A DNA stretch of 64,000 nt from Halalkalicoccus jeotgali B3 (GCF_000196895.1 NC_014297.1:744001-808000); one strand, 5' to 3'; positions 17,441 through 25,986 are shown, counted from the stretch's first letter. Program-made: numbers and translations. The notes: generated by a model not told the origin, from the letters alone.

Positions 17441-18784
17441 TTATCGAGTCGCCTCGATCGCGTCGCGAAACAGCGAGATACCGAGGTCGATCTCGCGTTC
17501 GGTGACGTCGAGCGGCGGGAGCAGTCGGATCGTGCTGTGGCCACAACCCAGCGTGAGCAGCCCCCGCTGTAACCCTGCCTTTACGACCGCGGTACGGCGT
17601 TCTTTCGAGTCGAACTCGACGGCGAGCATCAACCCCTTCCCGCGGACGTCCGTCACCCCTTCGAGGTCGGCGTCGCCGAGCAGTTCTTTCACTTGCCGGC
17701 CCCGCTCGACGGCGTTCTCTAACAGGTCGTACTCGTCGATCGCGTCGAGGGTGAACACGCCTTGGGCCGCCGCGACGAGATCGCCACCGCCCCATGTCGA
17801 GCCGAGTCGGTTTTTTTCCTCGGGGAATATCTCGGAGCGCGAGATCGTCGCGCCCGACCGGAGCGCCTTCGCGCTGGTGATCACGTCGGGTTCGATGGCG
17901 TAGTGGTCCGACGCCCACATCTCCCCCGTGCGCCCGATCCCCGACTGGATCTCGTCGACGATCAGGTGGATGTCGTGGGTCTCACAGACCCGCTGGACCT
18001 CCTCCATAAACGCCTCGCTCGGGAAGCGATACCCGCCGACGCCCTGGATCGGTTCGAGGATCAGGAAGGCGACCTCCCGCGGGTCCATATAGCCCCGCTC
18101 GGGGTCGAGCATTCGTTCGAGCTGCGAGCGTCCGCCGGCGAAAAAGCCACACGAACAGGTCGATGCCTCACAGGCCCGATCCTCGCAGAACGGAACGGTT
18201 CGAGTGCCGGCGGTTTCGGGATAGGCACGCGTATAGACGTCGCCGGCGCGCGTCATCGAGAGCGTTCCCAGCGTCCGGCCGTGAAACGCCCCCAGAAAGG
18301 TGATGCCGTACTTTCGCTCGGGAGTGTTCGCGTAGGAGATCTTCATCGCGTTCTCGATCGCCTCCGCGCCCGAGTTCGAGAGGAAAACGGTGTCCATGTC
18401 GTACTGCGAGGACACCTCGACGAGCCGTTCCATCAATTGGGCCGCCCCCGGAATCTCGGGTTCTTCGGGCCCACCCGCCGAGCCGGCGTAGAAGTCCTGA
18501 CCGGCGATCTTCAGCGGGTCGACCAGATCGAACTCGGCCATGCGATCGGTGATCTTCGGGTTGTTGTAGCCAAGCGGTGCGGCCCCGATATGGCAGGTGA
18601 AATCCAGAAAGACGTTGCCGTCGAGGTCGGTACAGAACGGTCCCTCCGACTCCCCGGCGACGTCCCAGGCGAACTCGTGGGCGTGCTCGCTGGGCGCGGA
18701 GTAGCGGTGGTGGTGCTCGATCCACTCGCGGGTCCGCTCCCCGGGAAGCCGCCGCACGCTCGGCTCCGCGTTATCACGGTTCAT
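17441..18784 (-). CDS. Class III aminotransferase (archaeal aspartate/omega-amino-acid aminotransferase family)
   Basis: 447 residues from MNRDNAEPSVRRLPGE. PLP-enzyme blocks are SNSGAEAIENAMKI, FLGAFHGRTLG, DEIQSGIGRTG and the Schiff-base lysine in TSAKALRSGATI. An insertion with four closely spaced cysteines (CEDRACEASTCSC, about residues 200-212) is seen in this archaeal subgroup. It belongs to the broad GABA/ornithine/2,4-diaminobutyrate group but to a different branch from the gene at 8383. It starts exactly at a copy of the cluster dyad and is probably co-transcribed with doeA, so it may transaminate a diaminobutyrate-derived intermediate. The two aminotransferases could act on hydroxyectoine and ectoine products or on successive steps. 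Confidence 0.87.
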   Translation of the reverse strand: MNRDNAEPSVRRLPGERTREWIEHHHRYSAPSEHAHEFAWDVAGESEGPFCTDLDGNVFLDFTCHIGAAPLGYNNPKITDRMAEFDLVDPLKIAGQDFYAGSAGGPEEPEIPGAAQLMERLVEVSSQYDMDTVFLSNSGAEAIENAMKISYANTPERKYGITFLGAFHGRTLGTLSMTRAGDVYTRAYPETAGTRTVPFCEDRACEASTCSCGFFAGGRSQLERMLDPERGYMDPREVAFLILEPIQGVGGYRFPSEAFMEEVQRVCETHDIHLIVDEIQSGIGRTGEMWASDHYAIEPDVITSAKALRSGATISRSEIFPEEKNRLGSTWGGGDLVAAAQGVFTLDAIDEYDLLENAVERGRQVKELLGDADLEGVTDVRGKGLMLAVEFDSKERRTAVVKAGLQRGLLTLGCGHSTIRLLPPLDVTEREIDLGISLFRDAIEATR

Positions 18785-18801
18785 ACACGGAAAGCGTATA
18801 C
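18784..18801 (+). promoter_or_regulatory. Cluster dyad copy 7
   Basis: TACACGGAAAGCGTATAC overlaps the start codon of the minus-strand aminotransferase (cat at 18782-18784), the same geometry as copy 4. It matches copy 5 at 15 of 18 positions. Confidence 0.6.
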
Positions 18802-18976
18802 ATCGTTATTAACTCTTGTCGTCGCGAGCGTGAGAGAGTAGGACTAGGAGTGTACTTGTAGACCCAGTTCGTTCTGCTATGTGAGGGACGCACAAAGCTT
18901 ATATGATGATTCAAGTTTTATCTGTTGGGACGTTTTGCAACTCAGTAGTCGCATACAGGTGGGTGTGTGAATTACT

Positions 18977-19141
18977 ATGACCTTAGAATCGCAAAGACGG
19001 AATCAAGAGTCTGTGAAGGAAGCGGCTGATGTCCTTCAAGAAGTCACTGGACGCCCTCGTGAGGAGTTTGACGCTAGTGAATACGAAATTCCCGCGTTCG
19101 CTGATCAAGAGATCATTGTCGAAGAGGACGATGCTGAATGA
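18977..19141 (+). CDS. 54-residue acidic small protein
   Basis: ATG at 18977 gives MTLESQRRNQESVKEAADVL and ends IIVEEDDAE. The N-terminal half is a probable amphipathic helix; the C-terminus is acidic and unstructured-looking, like many haloarchaeal antitoxin-sized proteins. It lies in AT-richer DNA than its neighbours, and its last 29 bases overlap the convergent gene at 19113. No recognised family. Confidence 0.5.
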   Translation: MTLESQRRNQESVKEAADVLQEVTGRPREEFDASEYEIPAFADQEIIVEEDDAE

Positions 19142-19523
19142 AGCCTGTAGATGCAGAGCTATCGTCCCACTTTAGATACTGATCACAAATATCGATATAA
19201 TTCTCATCGAAGTATTTCTCACAAAACGTAGGCGCATCAGCTAATGGAATCGAGGGGAAGTCTTTCACCTTACGATTGTTCTCTGTCGGATGTTCAAGGT
19301 CCATGTGTAGGCCTTCTTTTGTGATATCATGTCCAAATTGGTGGGCTGGTTGATGATCAAACCAAGCTATATCTTGCCAATCTTCGTCCGTTGTTGGATT
19401 TGGACTTCTGTTATATTCTAACTGAACATAGAATGCCTGCAGTTCATGGTCCTTGATTTTCAAACAGGTCCGCCGCTGTACCCAAGGTGAATGTATGCTA
19501 TACATATATGTACTATCGTTCAT
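19113..19523 (-). CDS. Small uncharacterised protein (DUF7718-like), AT-rich islet
   Basis: 136 residues from ATG at 19523 (MNDSTYMYSIHSPWVQRR); a TTG three codons upstream is the alternative. It has features I associate with a small haloarchaeal family recalled as DUF7718: FYVQLEYN, then WFDHQPAHQFGHDITKEGLH. The conserved His/Asp residues may be functional, but no activity is known. Codon and base use is clearly AT-richer than flanking genes, which suggests transfer. It sits tail to tail with the 54-residue ORF. Confidence 0.6.
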   Translation of the reverse strand: MNDSTYMYSIHSPWVQRRTCLKIKDHELQAFYVQLEYNRSPNPTTDEDWQDIAWFDHQPAHQFGHDITKEGLHMDLEHPTENNRKVKDFPSIPLADAPTFCEKYFDENYIDICDQYLKWDDSSASTGFIQHRPLRQ

Positions 19524-19579
19524 GGATACCAAATATATTAGGTGGGTTTTGCGGGGATTTCCCGCTGAATATGCCTACC

Positions 19580-22500
19580 TCAGCACTCCGACCAGCCACA
19601 GGACTCGCAGGTCTTACAGCCCTCCGAGTAGTACAGCGTCATCGACCCACAGTCGGGACACTCGGGGCTCTCGCCCGCGTCGATGAGGTCCTGGTGGGCG
19701 TCGTCGGAGCCGGAGTCGACGGCCGTCCCGCCGTCGGAACTCGTCTGGGTTCGACTGACCCCGTCTTCGCGTTCTTCGTCTTCGAGTTCGGTGAGGTTCT
19801 GCTGTTTGGGATAGGCGCGTTCGATGTCGCCGTCGAGGTATCGTCGCATCGCCGTCCCGATCGCGTCCGGGATGGAGTTGACCTGCTGGCCCTTGTCCCA
19901 GGCGACCTTCGGCGAGCGGATGCCTTGGAGTTCGCTTGCGATCTCCTCGGGGTCGACGCCCGAGCGAAGCGCCGTCGAGATGGTCTTTGCGAGCGCCTCG
20001 GTGAAGCTCGCGGTAAACCCGCCCGAATTACCGATGTTGGCAAAGAGCTCGAACGGCCGGCCCTCGCTGTCCTCGTTGATGTTGACGTAGAGCTTGCCGT
20101 AGCCCGTGTCGATACGCTGGGTCACGCCGTGGAGCACGTCGGGTCGGGTGCGCTTCGTGGCGTACTGGCCCGACTCGGGGGTGAAGTCGAAGTCGTCGTT
20201 GAGGGTTGCGCGGACTTCCTCGTGGGTGAGGAACTCATCGATCCCGCCGAAGACCTCGGTGATCTGTTCGACGAGTGACTCTGCGGCCTCCTCTTCGTCG
20301 GCGAACTCGGCGTTGTCCGCCCGCGTGGTCAGCACCTGCTTCGAGCGCGTGCCGTCGCGATAGACGGTGACGCCCTTGCCGCCGTTGTCGTAGATGTAGC
20401 GATACACTTCCTCCATGTCCTCCTTCGAGGCGGCGTTGGGGAAGTTACAGGTCTTCGAGATGGCCGAGTCGACGCCGGTCTGGCAGGCACACTGAACCGC
20501 GGCATGGTCCTTGCCCGCCAGATCCGACGTGACGACGAACAGCTCGCCGATGGCGTTCGGAACAGTAGAAAGCCCCTCGACGCCGTCGAACTCGTTTTCG
20601 CTCATCTGCTCCTGCGCTTCGGCCTTGACGGCCTCGACGTCGACGTCGTTGGCCTCTAGGGTGCGCAGGAAGTAGTCGTCGAACTCGACGAGCATCTCCT
20701 CGCCCTGCACGTCGTCGGAGACGTTCTTGTAGTAGGCGACGTTGTAGATGGGCTCACAGCCCCCAGTTGTATTGCCGACCATCGAGGTGGTGCCCGTCGG
20801 CGCGATGGTCGTCGTGTTGTGGTTGCGGATGGGGTACCCTTCTGCCCAGTCGTCGGCGGACTCGCCGGTGTGGTGTTCGAACCACTCGGCGTACTCGGTC
20901 GGGTTCGCGTACTTGGAGTCGCTCCAGTCCTCGAAGGAGCCGCGCTCACCCGCGAGCTCGTGGCTCGCACGCTTCGAGCCGTGGTTGATATGGGTCATCA
21001 GCTGGCTGGCCATCTCGTTGCCCTCTTCGCTGCCGTAGCGCACGCCGAGCTGGATGTACAGCTGTGCCAGTCCCATGATCCCCAGCCCGATCTTACGCAT
21101 CTCTCGCACTTTCTGTTCGATCTCGGGGACCGGGAAATCGCTCATCGTGACGACGTTCTCCAGGAATCGGGTACCCAGTTCGATCCGGCGATCGAACTCC
21201 GCCGTGTCGATCGCCTCCTCGAGGTAGTCCGCCATCGCCGCCTCCAGCGAATCGTACTCCGCCCCGTGTTCTGTGTGCCAGATCCGCCAGTCGGGAGCGT
21301 CGGTCGCCGCAAGCGTCGAGAGGTTGATGTGACCCAGGTTGCAGGCCTCGTACTCCTCGAGGGGCTGTTCGCCACAGGGGTTCGTCGCGAGGATGCGGTG
21401 GTCGGGATGGGCCTCGACGTCGAAGGAGTGTTCCTTGTTGACCCGTTCGAGGTAGATCACGCCGGGCTCGCCGTTCTCGTAGGCGCCGTCGACGATCCGG
21501 TCCCAGAGCGCCTCGGCGGGGATCGCCAGTTCCTCACCGACCTCGACGTGGTGTCCGAGGCCGTAGCGGGAGTACATCTCCTTGGTTTCGGCGGTCGCGA
21601 TGTGCGGTTCTTCTGTCCGAGGGTTCTCGAAGACGAACTCCTCGTCGTTGTAGAGTGCCTCCATGAACCCGTCGGTGACGCCCACGGAGATGTTGAAATT
21701 GGAGAGGTGGCCCTCGACGGCGTTGCGGAGGTGTTTCGGAACTCTGCCGTCCTCGTCGATCAGCCCGCGGGCCTCCTCGAGCGCCTCGGAAAACGAGGTG
21801 TACGTGTAGTCGTCGGGGTCGTTGAGCCGCAGGGTGTGTGCAAGCGAGACGTCCTTGTTCTTCGCGTGGATGAACTCGATGACGTCCGGGTGGGACACGC
21901 GCATGACGCCCATCTGGGCCCCCCGTCGCGTCCCACCCTGGGCGATCGTCTCGCACATCTGGTCGAACGTGCGCATGAACGTGATCGGGCCGCTCGCGAT
22001 GCCGCCCGTGCTCCCTACTGAATCGCCGTAGGGACGCAGTCGCCAGAACGCATAACCCATGCCACCGCCGCTTTGGAACACTTCCGCCGCCTCTTTGGCG
22101 GTCTGGTGAATGTCCGAAATGTCGTCACCGGGCGAGTCGACGAAACACGCAGAGAGCTGTTGGAGCTCGTCGCCCGCGTTCATCAGCGTCGGACTGTTCG
22201 GGATAAACGAGAGGCGTTCCATCAGCGCCTGGAACTCGTCGGCTTTCGCCTCGACGTGCTCGCGGATCCCGTCGGGCAGTTCAGGGACGAGCGTCTCGTA
22301 GGTGAACTTGTTGACGTTATGGACGGTGAGTTCGGTTTGTGCGTCGTCGGTCGCACTCGTTCCGGCACCGAAGACCGTCGCGGCCAGTTCGTCCCGGCGC
22401 GGGTGGTCGGGTTTGAGCTGGTCGGGCGTGACGGTGACCTCGACGTCCCGACGCTCGCTCTCGAAGACCGCCTCCGCGAGCGCGATGTTCCTCGCGACCC

Positions 22501-22675
22501 GCTCGAAGAGGTCCTCCTGGGTTTCGACGAGTTCGCCCTCGGCGTTCTTCCGAAGGTAGCGCGCCGGGAGGATGTTGTGATACGCGTTCGCGGTCAGACG
22601 CTCCTCTAGGGTCTCGCCCTCGGTGCGTTTGACCGGGAGGGTGATCTCCTCGGCGTCCGCGTCCGCACGGCTCAC
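19580..22675 (-). CDS. nrdJ: Adenosylcobalamin-dependent ribonucleotide reductase (class II)
   Basis: About 1031 residues from GTG at 22675 (SRADADAEEITLPVKRTEG); the frame is open to ATG at 22774, but that 33-codon extension has no family character. It has the class II barrel with finger-loop and active-site cysteines (NPCGEQPLEEYEACNLGHINLS), the LSACFVDSPGDD block, and a C-terminal redox and zinc-ribbon tail (CPDCGSMTLYYSEGCKTCESCGWSEC region, about residues 1005-1030). It reduces ribonucleotides to deoxyribonucleotides using B12 and is the usual haloarchaeal enzyme. It is a single gene. An unusual nested inverted repeat lies 160-230 bp upstream. Confidence 0.95.
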   Translation of the reverse strand: MSRADADAEEITLPVKRTEGETLEERLTANAYHNILPARYLRKNAEGELVETQEDLFERVARNIALAEAVFESERRDVEVTVTPDQLKPDHPRRDELAATVFGAGTSATDDAQTELTVHNVNKFTYETLVPELPDGIREHVEAKADEFQALMERLSFIPNSPTLMNAGDELQQLSACFVDSPGDDISDIHQTAKEAAEVFQSGGGMGYAFWRLRPYGDSVGSTGGIASGPITFMRTFDQMCETIAQGGTRRGAQMGVMRVSHPDVIEFIHAKNKDVSLAHTLRLNDPDDYTYTSFSEALEEARGLIDEDGRVPKHLRNAVEGHLSNFNISVGVTDGFMEALYNDEEFVFENPRTEEPHIATAETKEMYSRYGLGHHVEVGEELAIPAEALWDRIVDGAYENGEPGVIYLERVNKEHSFDVEAHPDHRILATNPCGEQPLEEYEACNLGHINLSTLAATDAPDWRIWHTEHGAEYDSLEAAMADYLEEAIDTAEFDRRIELGTRFLENVVTMSDFPVPEIEQKVREMRKIGLGIMGLAQLYIQLGVRYGSEEGNEMASQLMTHINHGSKRASHELAGERGSFEDWSDSKYANPTEYAEWFEHHTGESADDWAEGYPIRNHNTTTIAPTGTTSMVGNTTGGCEPIYNVAYYKNVSDDVQGEEMLVEFDDYFLRTLEANDVDVEAVKAEAQEQMSENEFDGVEGLSTVPNAIGELFVVTSDLAGKDHAAVQCACQTGVDSAISKTCNFPNAASKEDMEEVYRYIYDNGGKGVTVYRDGTRSKQVLTTRADNAEFADEEEAAESLVEQITEVFGGIDEFLTHEEVRATLNDDFDFTPESGQYATKRTRPDVLHGVTQRIDTGYGKLYVNINEDSEGRPFELFANIGNSGGFTASFTEALAKTISTALRSGVDPEEIASELQGIRSPKVAWDKGQQVNSIPDAIGTAMRRYLDGDIERAYPKQQNLTELEDEEREDGVSRTQTSSDGGTAVDSGSDDAHQDLIDAGESPECPDCGSMTLYYSEGCKTCESCGWSEC

Positions 22676-23009
22676 GCGCAAATCCCCTCGGTGCCAGCAA
22701 ACAGGCTCTGTCGCCTGATTCCTCTCGATAGAGTCCTCGTATTTCCTTCCATGTTTGACGAGGTTTCTATACATCCCGCTATAGATAAAGCCCTGTCTTT
22801 TCTTTCTTACATATTTTTGTAGAATAAACTGACGGCTGGGTAATAGTTAGATTAATATTTCTGCCACGTCCGATGGCAGAGTCACTTACTCCAACTATTA
22901 CCTGGGGGCTATTAGTATGTATCCAAACCGGAGCGAAAGTGATTCGGCGTCCGACGGGTGTTAGCCGCCGTAGGCAAACACTTATTTATTTCTATATTAA
23001 TTACGAGTT
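22676..23009 (+). other. 334-base AT-rich intergenic region between nrdJ and a small membrane protein
   Basis: No convincing gene is present. It holds divergent promoters: a TATA-like TTATTTATT (22982-22990) 20-28 bases before the ATG at 23010, AT-rich DNA near 22790-22830 for nrdJ, and the nested inverted repeat listed separately. An open frame from 22873 across this region has an unnatural Arg/Trp-rich composition and is rejected. Confidence 0.6.
22839..22902. promoter_or_regulatory. Nested inverted repeats upstream of nrdJ
   Basis: Outer arms GGTAATAGTT (22839-22848) and AACTATTACC (22893-22902) match perfectly over 10 bp. Inside them CTGCCA (22861-22866) and TGGCAG (22874-22879) form a second hairpin. 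This could be a regulator-binding site or a structured leader for nrdJ; it does not show the conserved boxes of a cobalamin riboswitch. Confidence 0.45.
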
Positions 23010-23213
23010 ATGGACGAACCAATCCCGATGGAGGCGGCCCTCGCCGCCGATTCGAGCATGGCACTGCTCGTGTTGGCGGCGCTCGTGGTCGTAATCCTCG
23101 TCGGGCGGTTCCTGTTGAACCTCGCGTGGCGGCTCGTCGCGATGACGACCGTCGCGATCGTCGCCTTCTACGCGGTGACGGTCGTGCTCCCCTCAGTGTT
23201 CGCGCTGGCGTAG
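23010..23213 (+). CDS. 67-residue membrane protein
   Basis: MDEPIPMEAALAADSSMALL begins a protein with two predicted TM helices (about residues 17-35 and 43-63) separated by a short basic loop (NLAWRLV). A TATA-like element at 22982 gives a leaderless arrangement. The last 21 bp overlap the convergent trpG end. It is a common haloarchaeal small membrane protein type; function unknown. Confidence 0.65.
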   Translation: MDEPIPMEAALAADSSMALLVLAALVVVILVGRFLLNLAWRLVAMTTVAIVAFYAVTVVLPSVFALA

Positions 23214-23795
23214 GAAGTTCTCGATCACGTCGTGGCCCACGCCCGTGAGCACGCTCTCGGGGTGAAACTGCACGCACTCGATGGGGTACTCGCGGTGACG
23301 AATCCCCATGACCAGCTGCTGGCCGGCGTGGTCCGTCGTCGCCGTCACGTCGAAACACTCCGGGACCTCGGTCGCGATCAACGAGTGATACCGCCCGGCC
23401 TGAAACTCGTCTTCGAGCCCGGCGAAGACGCCCCGGCCGTCGTGCTCGACGGGAAAGGCCTTCCCGTGGATCGGTTCGGGTGCTCGTCCCACGCTGCCGC
23501 CGTAGGCGTAGACGGCGGCCTCGAGCCCGAGACAGACACCCAGAGTCGGGATCTCGGGGCTCACCTCGCGGAGCACCTCGGTCGTGACGCCGACGTCCCG
23601 GTCGTTCTTCGGGTGGCCCGGCCCCGGCGAGATCACGATCGCGTCCGGGTCCGCGGCGCGGATCTCGGAAAGTGAAGCAGTATTCCTGAGAACCTCGGTT
23701 TCGGCACCCTGTTCGGAAACGTACTCGACGAGGTTGTAGGTGAACGAATCGAAGTTGTCGACGAACAGCACGCGTTTCGTGCGGGCGAGGCTCAT
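23193..23795 (-). CDS. trpG: Anthranilate synthase component II (glutamine amidotransferase)
   Basis: 200 residues. Class I glutamine amidotransferase with VDNFDSFTYNLVEYV, ISPGPGHPK, the nucleophile in LGVCLGLEA (Glu where most have Gln) and VQFHPES with the catalytic His. It supplies ammonia from glutamine to TrpE. It is the last gene of trpDFEG, with a 4-bp ATGA overlap with trpE. Confidence 0.94.
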   Translation of the reverse strand: MSLARTKRVLFVDNFDSFTYNLVEYVSEQGAETEVLRNTASLSEIRAADPDAIVISPGPGHPKNDRDVGVTTEVLREVSPEIPTLGVCLGLEAAVYAYGGSVGRAPEPIHGKAFPVEHDGRGVFAGLEDEFQAGRYHSLIATEVPECFDVTATTDHAGQQLVMGIRHREYPIECVQFHPESVLTGVGHDVIENFLRQREH

Positions 23796-25336
23796 TGGAG
23801 CACCCCTTGCTCGACCTCGATACGCTCGAGCGCGTCGAGGACGCCGCCCATTTTCTTCTCGGTCTCCTCGTATTCGGCGGCGGGGTCGCTGTCTGCGACC
23901 AGCCCCGCGCCCGCCTGGACGGTGATCCGATTGCGCTCGCCGTGTTCGATCGTCGCGGTTCGGATCGCGATGGCGGTATCGGCATCGCCGGTCCAGGAGT
24001 AGTAGCCGACACCCCCACCGTAGATTCCCCGGGGCTCCCGTTCGAGCTCGTCGATGATCTCCATCGCGCGGATCTTCGGCGCGCCGGAAAGCGTTCCGGC
24101 GGGGAACGCCGCCCGCGTCGCGTCGAAGCTGTCACACCCGGTCGCGAGCTCGCCGGTGACGGTGCTTTCGATATGCTGGACGTGGCTGTACTTGAGGACA
24201 TTCATGAACTCCTCGACCCGTACGGAGCCCGGTTTCGAGACCCGCCGGACGTCGTTTCGTGCCAGATCGACGAGCATGGTGTGTTCGGCGCGCTCCTTGT
24301 CGTCGGCGAGCATCTCGCCGGCGAGCCGACGGTCCTCGACGGGGCTCGACCCCCGCGAGCAGGTGCCCGCGATCGGGTTGCTCGTCACCAGCCCGTCCCG
24401 GACCGAGATCAGCGTCTCGGGGCTCGCGCCCACTACCGTGCGCTCGCCGTAGCCGAGTAAGTACATGTACGGCGAGGGGTTGATCTCCCTGAGGGCTTCG
24501 TACAGTCCCAGCGGATCGACATCGCCGATGAGCTCGCGTTTCCGTGAGAGCACGCCCTGATAGATGTCGCCATCGAGTACGCGCTCTTTCGTCTCTCGGA
24601 CCACCGCCTCGTACTCTTCGCGGGAGCCCGCGCGCTCGCCCTCGCGGACGAATCCGCCGGTTTCGGGCTCGTCGGCCGCCACGAGCGATTCTCGCACGCG
24701 CTCGACCTCCGTTTCGAGCGCGTCGTAGAGCTCGTCGGGATCGTCCTCCGGGAAGACGATCGGGGTCAACGAGAGCGTGAGCGTCCCCTCGACTTCGTCG
24801 AAGACGAGCGTTCTGGTGCTCAGGACGAACTGAGCGTCGGGCGTCTCGCTTGCGGGTCGCTCGATTCCTACCTCCGAGAGCCAGAGGTCGTAGACCGCGT
24901 CGTAGGCGAGAAAGCCGACGAGCCCGCCGTGGAGGTGACCGTCCGCCGGAAATCCGATTCTGGGAACCTCAGGAAGCGCCTCCCGGAGGGTATCGAGGGT
25001 ATCGCCGCCGTTCGGCTCGACGAGAGTTTCGAGGCGCTCGTCGCCGAGCACGTCGACCTCGGCCGATCCCGACCGGACGGTGACGACTGACTCAGGGTCG
25101 TAGCCGACGAAGGAGTACCGCGCGTGGCGGGTCGCGGTCGTACTCGCGGGCTGGAACGCGCCGTCGGGGTCCGAGGAGGCGACCTTCTCGGCGCTTTCGA
25201 GTAGGTAGCCGTACTCCGTATCGAGCGCCCCGTAGGCCGCAAGCGGCGTCGTCTCGACGTCGAGCTCCGCCCCGACGTAGACGACCGAGGGCTCCTCGAC
25301 GGCGGCTCGCTCGCGGAAGCTCTCGCGGTCGATCAT
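23792..25336 (-). CDS. trpE: Anthranilate synthase component I
   Basis: 514 residues. It makes anthranilate from chorismate with TrpG. The N-terminal half carries the tryptophan feedback motif LLES (about residue 46) followed by a Ser-rich loop. The catalytic half has the blocks YQGVLSRKREL, ERAEHTMLVDLARNDV and FPAGTLSGAPKIRAMEII. The PIAGT block is followed by Cys (PIAGTCSRG) instead of the common Arg, a variant I believe is common in haloarchaea. It overlaps trpF and trpG by 4 bp each, indicating translational coupling. Retention of LLES predicts allosteric inhibition by Trp. Confidence 0.94.
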   Translation of the reverse strand: MIDRESFRERAAVEEPSVVYVGAELDVETTPLAAYGALDTEYGYLLESAEKVASSDPDGAFQPASTTATRHARYSFVGYDPESVVTVRSGSAEVDVLGDERLETLVEPNGGDTLDTLREALPEVPRIGFPADGHLHGGLVGFLAYDAVYDLWLSEVGIERPASETPDAQFVLSTRTLVFDEVEGTLTLSLTPIVFPEDDPDELYDALETEVERVRESLVAADEPETGGFVREGERAGSREEYEAVVRETKERVLDGDIYQGVLSRKRELIGDVDPLGLYEALREINPSPYMYLLGYGERTVVGASPETLISVRDGLVTSNPIAGTCSRGSSPVEDRRLAGEMLADDKERAEHTMLVDLARNDVRRVSKPGSVRVEEFMNVLKYSHVQHIESTVTGELATGCDSFDATRAAFPAGTLSGAPKIRAMEIIDELEREPRGIYGGGVGYYSWTGDADTAIAIRTATIEHGERNRITVQAGAGLVADSDPAAEYEETEKKMGGVLDALERIEVEQGVLQ

Positions 25337-25986
25337 CTCGCGGGCACCTCCACGTCCCCCGCCTTCGCCTGCCGAACGAACCGTTCGACCGCGTCGTGGT
25401 CTTTCACCCCACCGTTACGTTCCACGCCACTAGCGACGTCGACACCGAACGGTTCGGCGATCTCGACCGCCTCGGCGATGTTCTTGGGGGTCAGCCCACC
25501 CGCGAGAACCACCGGTGAGTCGAGGTCTGTTGCGAGTTCGCCGGTTCGCTCCCAGTCGTGGGTTCGCCCGGTACCCCCGGCCCCGCTCGCGTCGGTCGAG
25601 TCGATCAAGAGAGCGTCGGCGATCGGGTCGAACGCACGTGCCTCCTCAAGATCGGTCGCATCGACGGATTTGATCACTGGCCGCGAGATCGTTTCCCTCA
25701 CCACTTCGAGCCCATCGGGGTCGAACGGGCCGTGGATCTGGAGGACGTCCGGCCGGGTGCGTTCGACCAACTCGATCGCTTCGTTGGGAGTTTCGGGCAT
25801 CGTCACGAGCACGCCGGTCACGAACGGCGGAACCCCTTCGAGTAGGTCGGCGGCCCGCTCGGAATCGACGGCGCGGGGGCTGTCGACAGGCACGCCGCTG
25901 ATGACGCCGATCGCGTCCGCACCCGTAGCGACCGACGCCGCGATATCTGCTTCGCGGGTGTGCCCGCAAATCTTCACGCGGGTCAC
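25333..25986 (-). CDS. trpF: Phosphoribosylanthranilate isomerase
   Basis: 217 residues from GTG at 25986 (MTRVKICGHTREADIA), which overlaps the trpD stop as GTGA. The open frame further upstream is antisense noise within trpD. A (beta/alpha)8 barrel with the catalytic cysteine in VKICGH, LLIDSTD and the phosphate-binding LAGGLTPKNI. It carries out the Amadori rearrangement of PRA to CdRP in tryptophan synthesis. Confidence 0.93.
   Translation of the reverse strand: MTRVKICGHTREADIAASVATGADAIGVISGVPVDSPRAVDSERAADLLEGVPPFVTGVLVTMPETPNEAIELVERTRPDVLQIHGPFDPDGLEVVRETISRPVIKSVDATDLEEARAFDPIADALLIDSTDASGAGGTGRTHDWERTGELATDLDSPVVLAGGLTPKNIAEAVEIAEPFGVDVASGVERNGGVKDHDAVERFVRQAKAGDVEVPAR

Noticed and set aside
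20819-22021. 400-residue + strand frame within nrdJ
   Set aside because: Shadow of nrdJ; no domain signature and an unnatural Val/Arg/Asp composition.
22676-22900. Cobalamin riboswitch for nrdJ
   Set aside because: The conserved riboswitch boxes, including the B12 box, are not visible; only the nested inverted repeats are present.
22873-23094. 73-residue frame across the nrdJ upstream region
   Set aside because: It crosses the TATA element and start of the better-supported membrane protein at 23010 and has no protein-like pattern after the first few residues.
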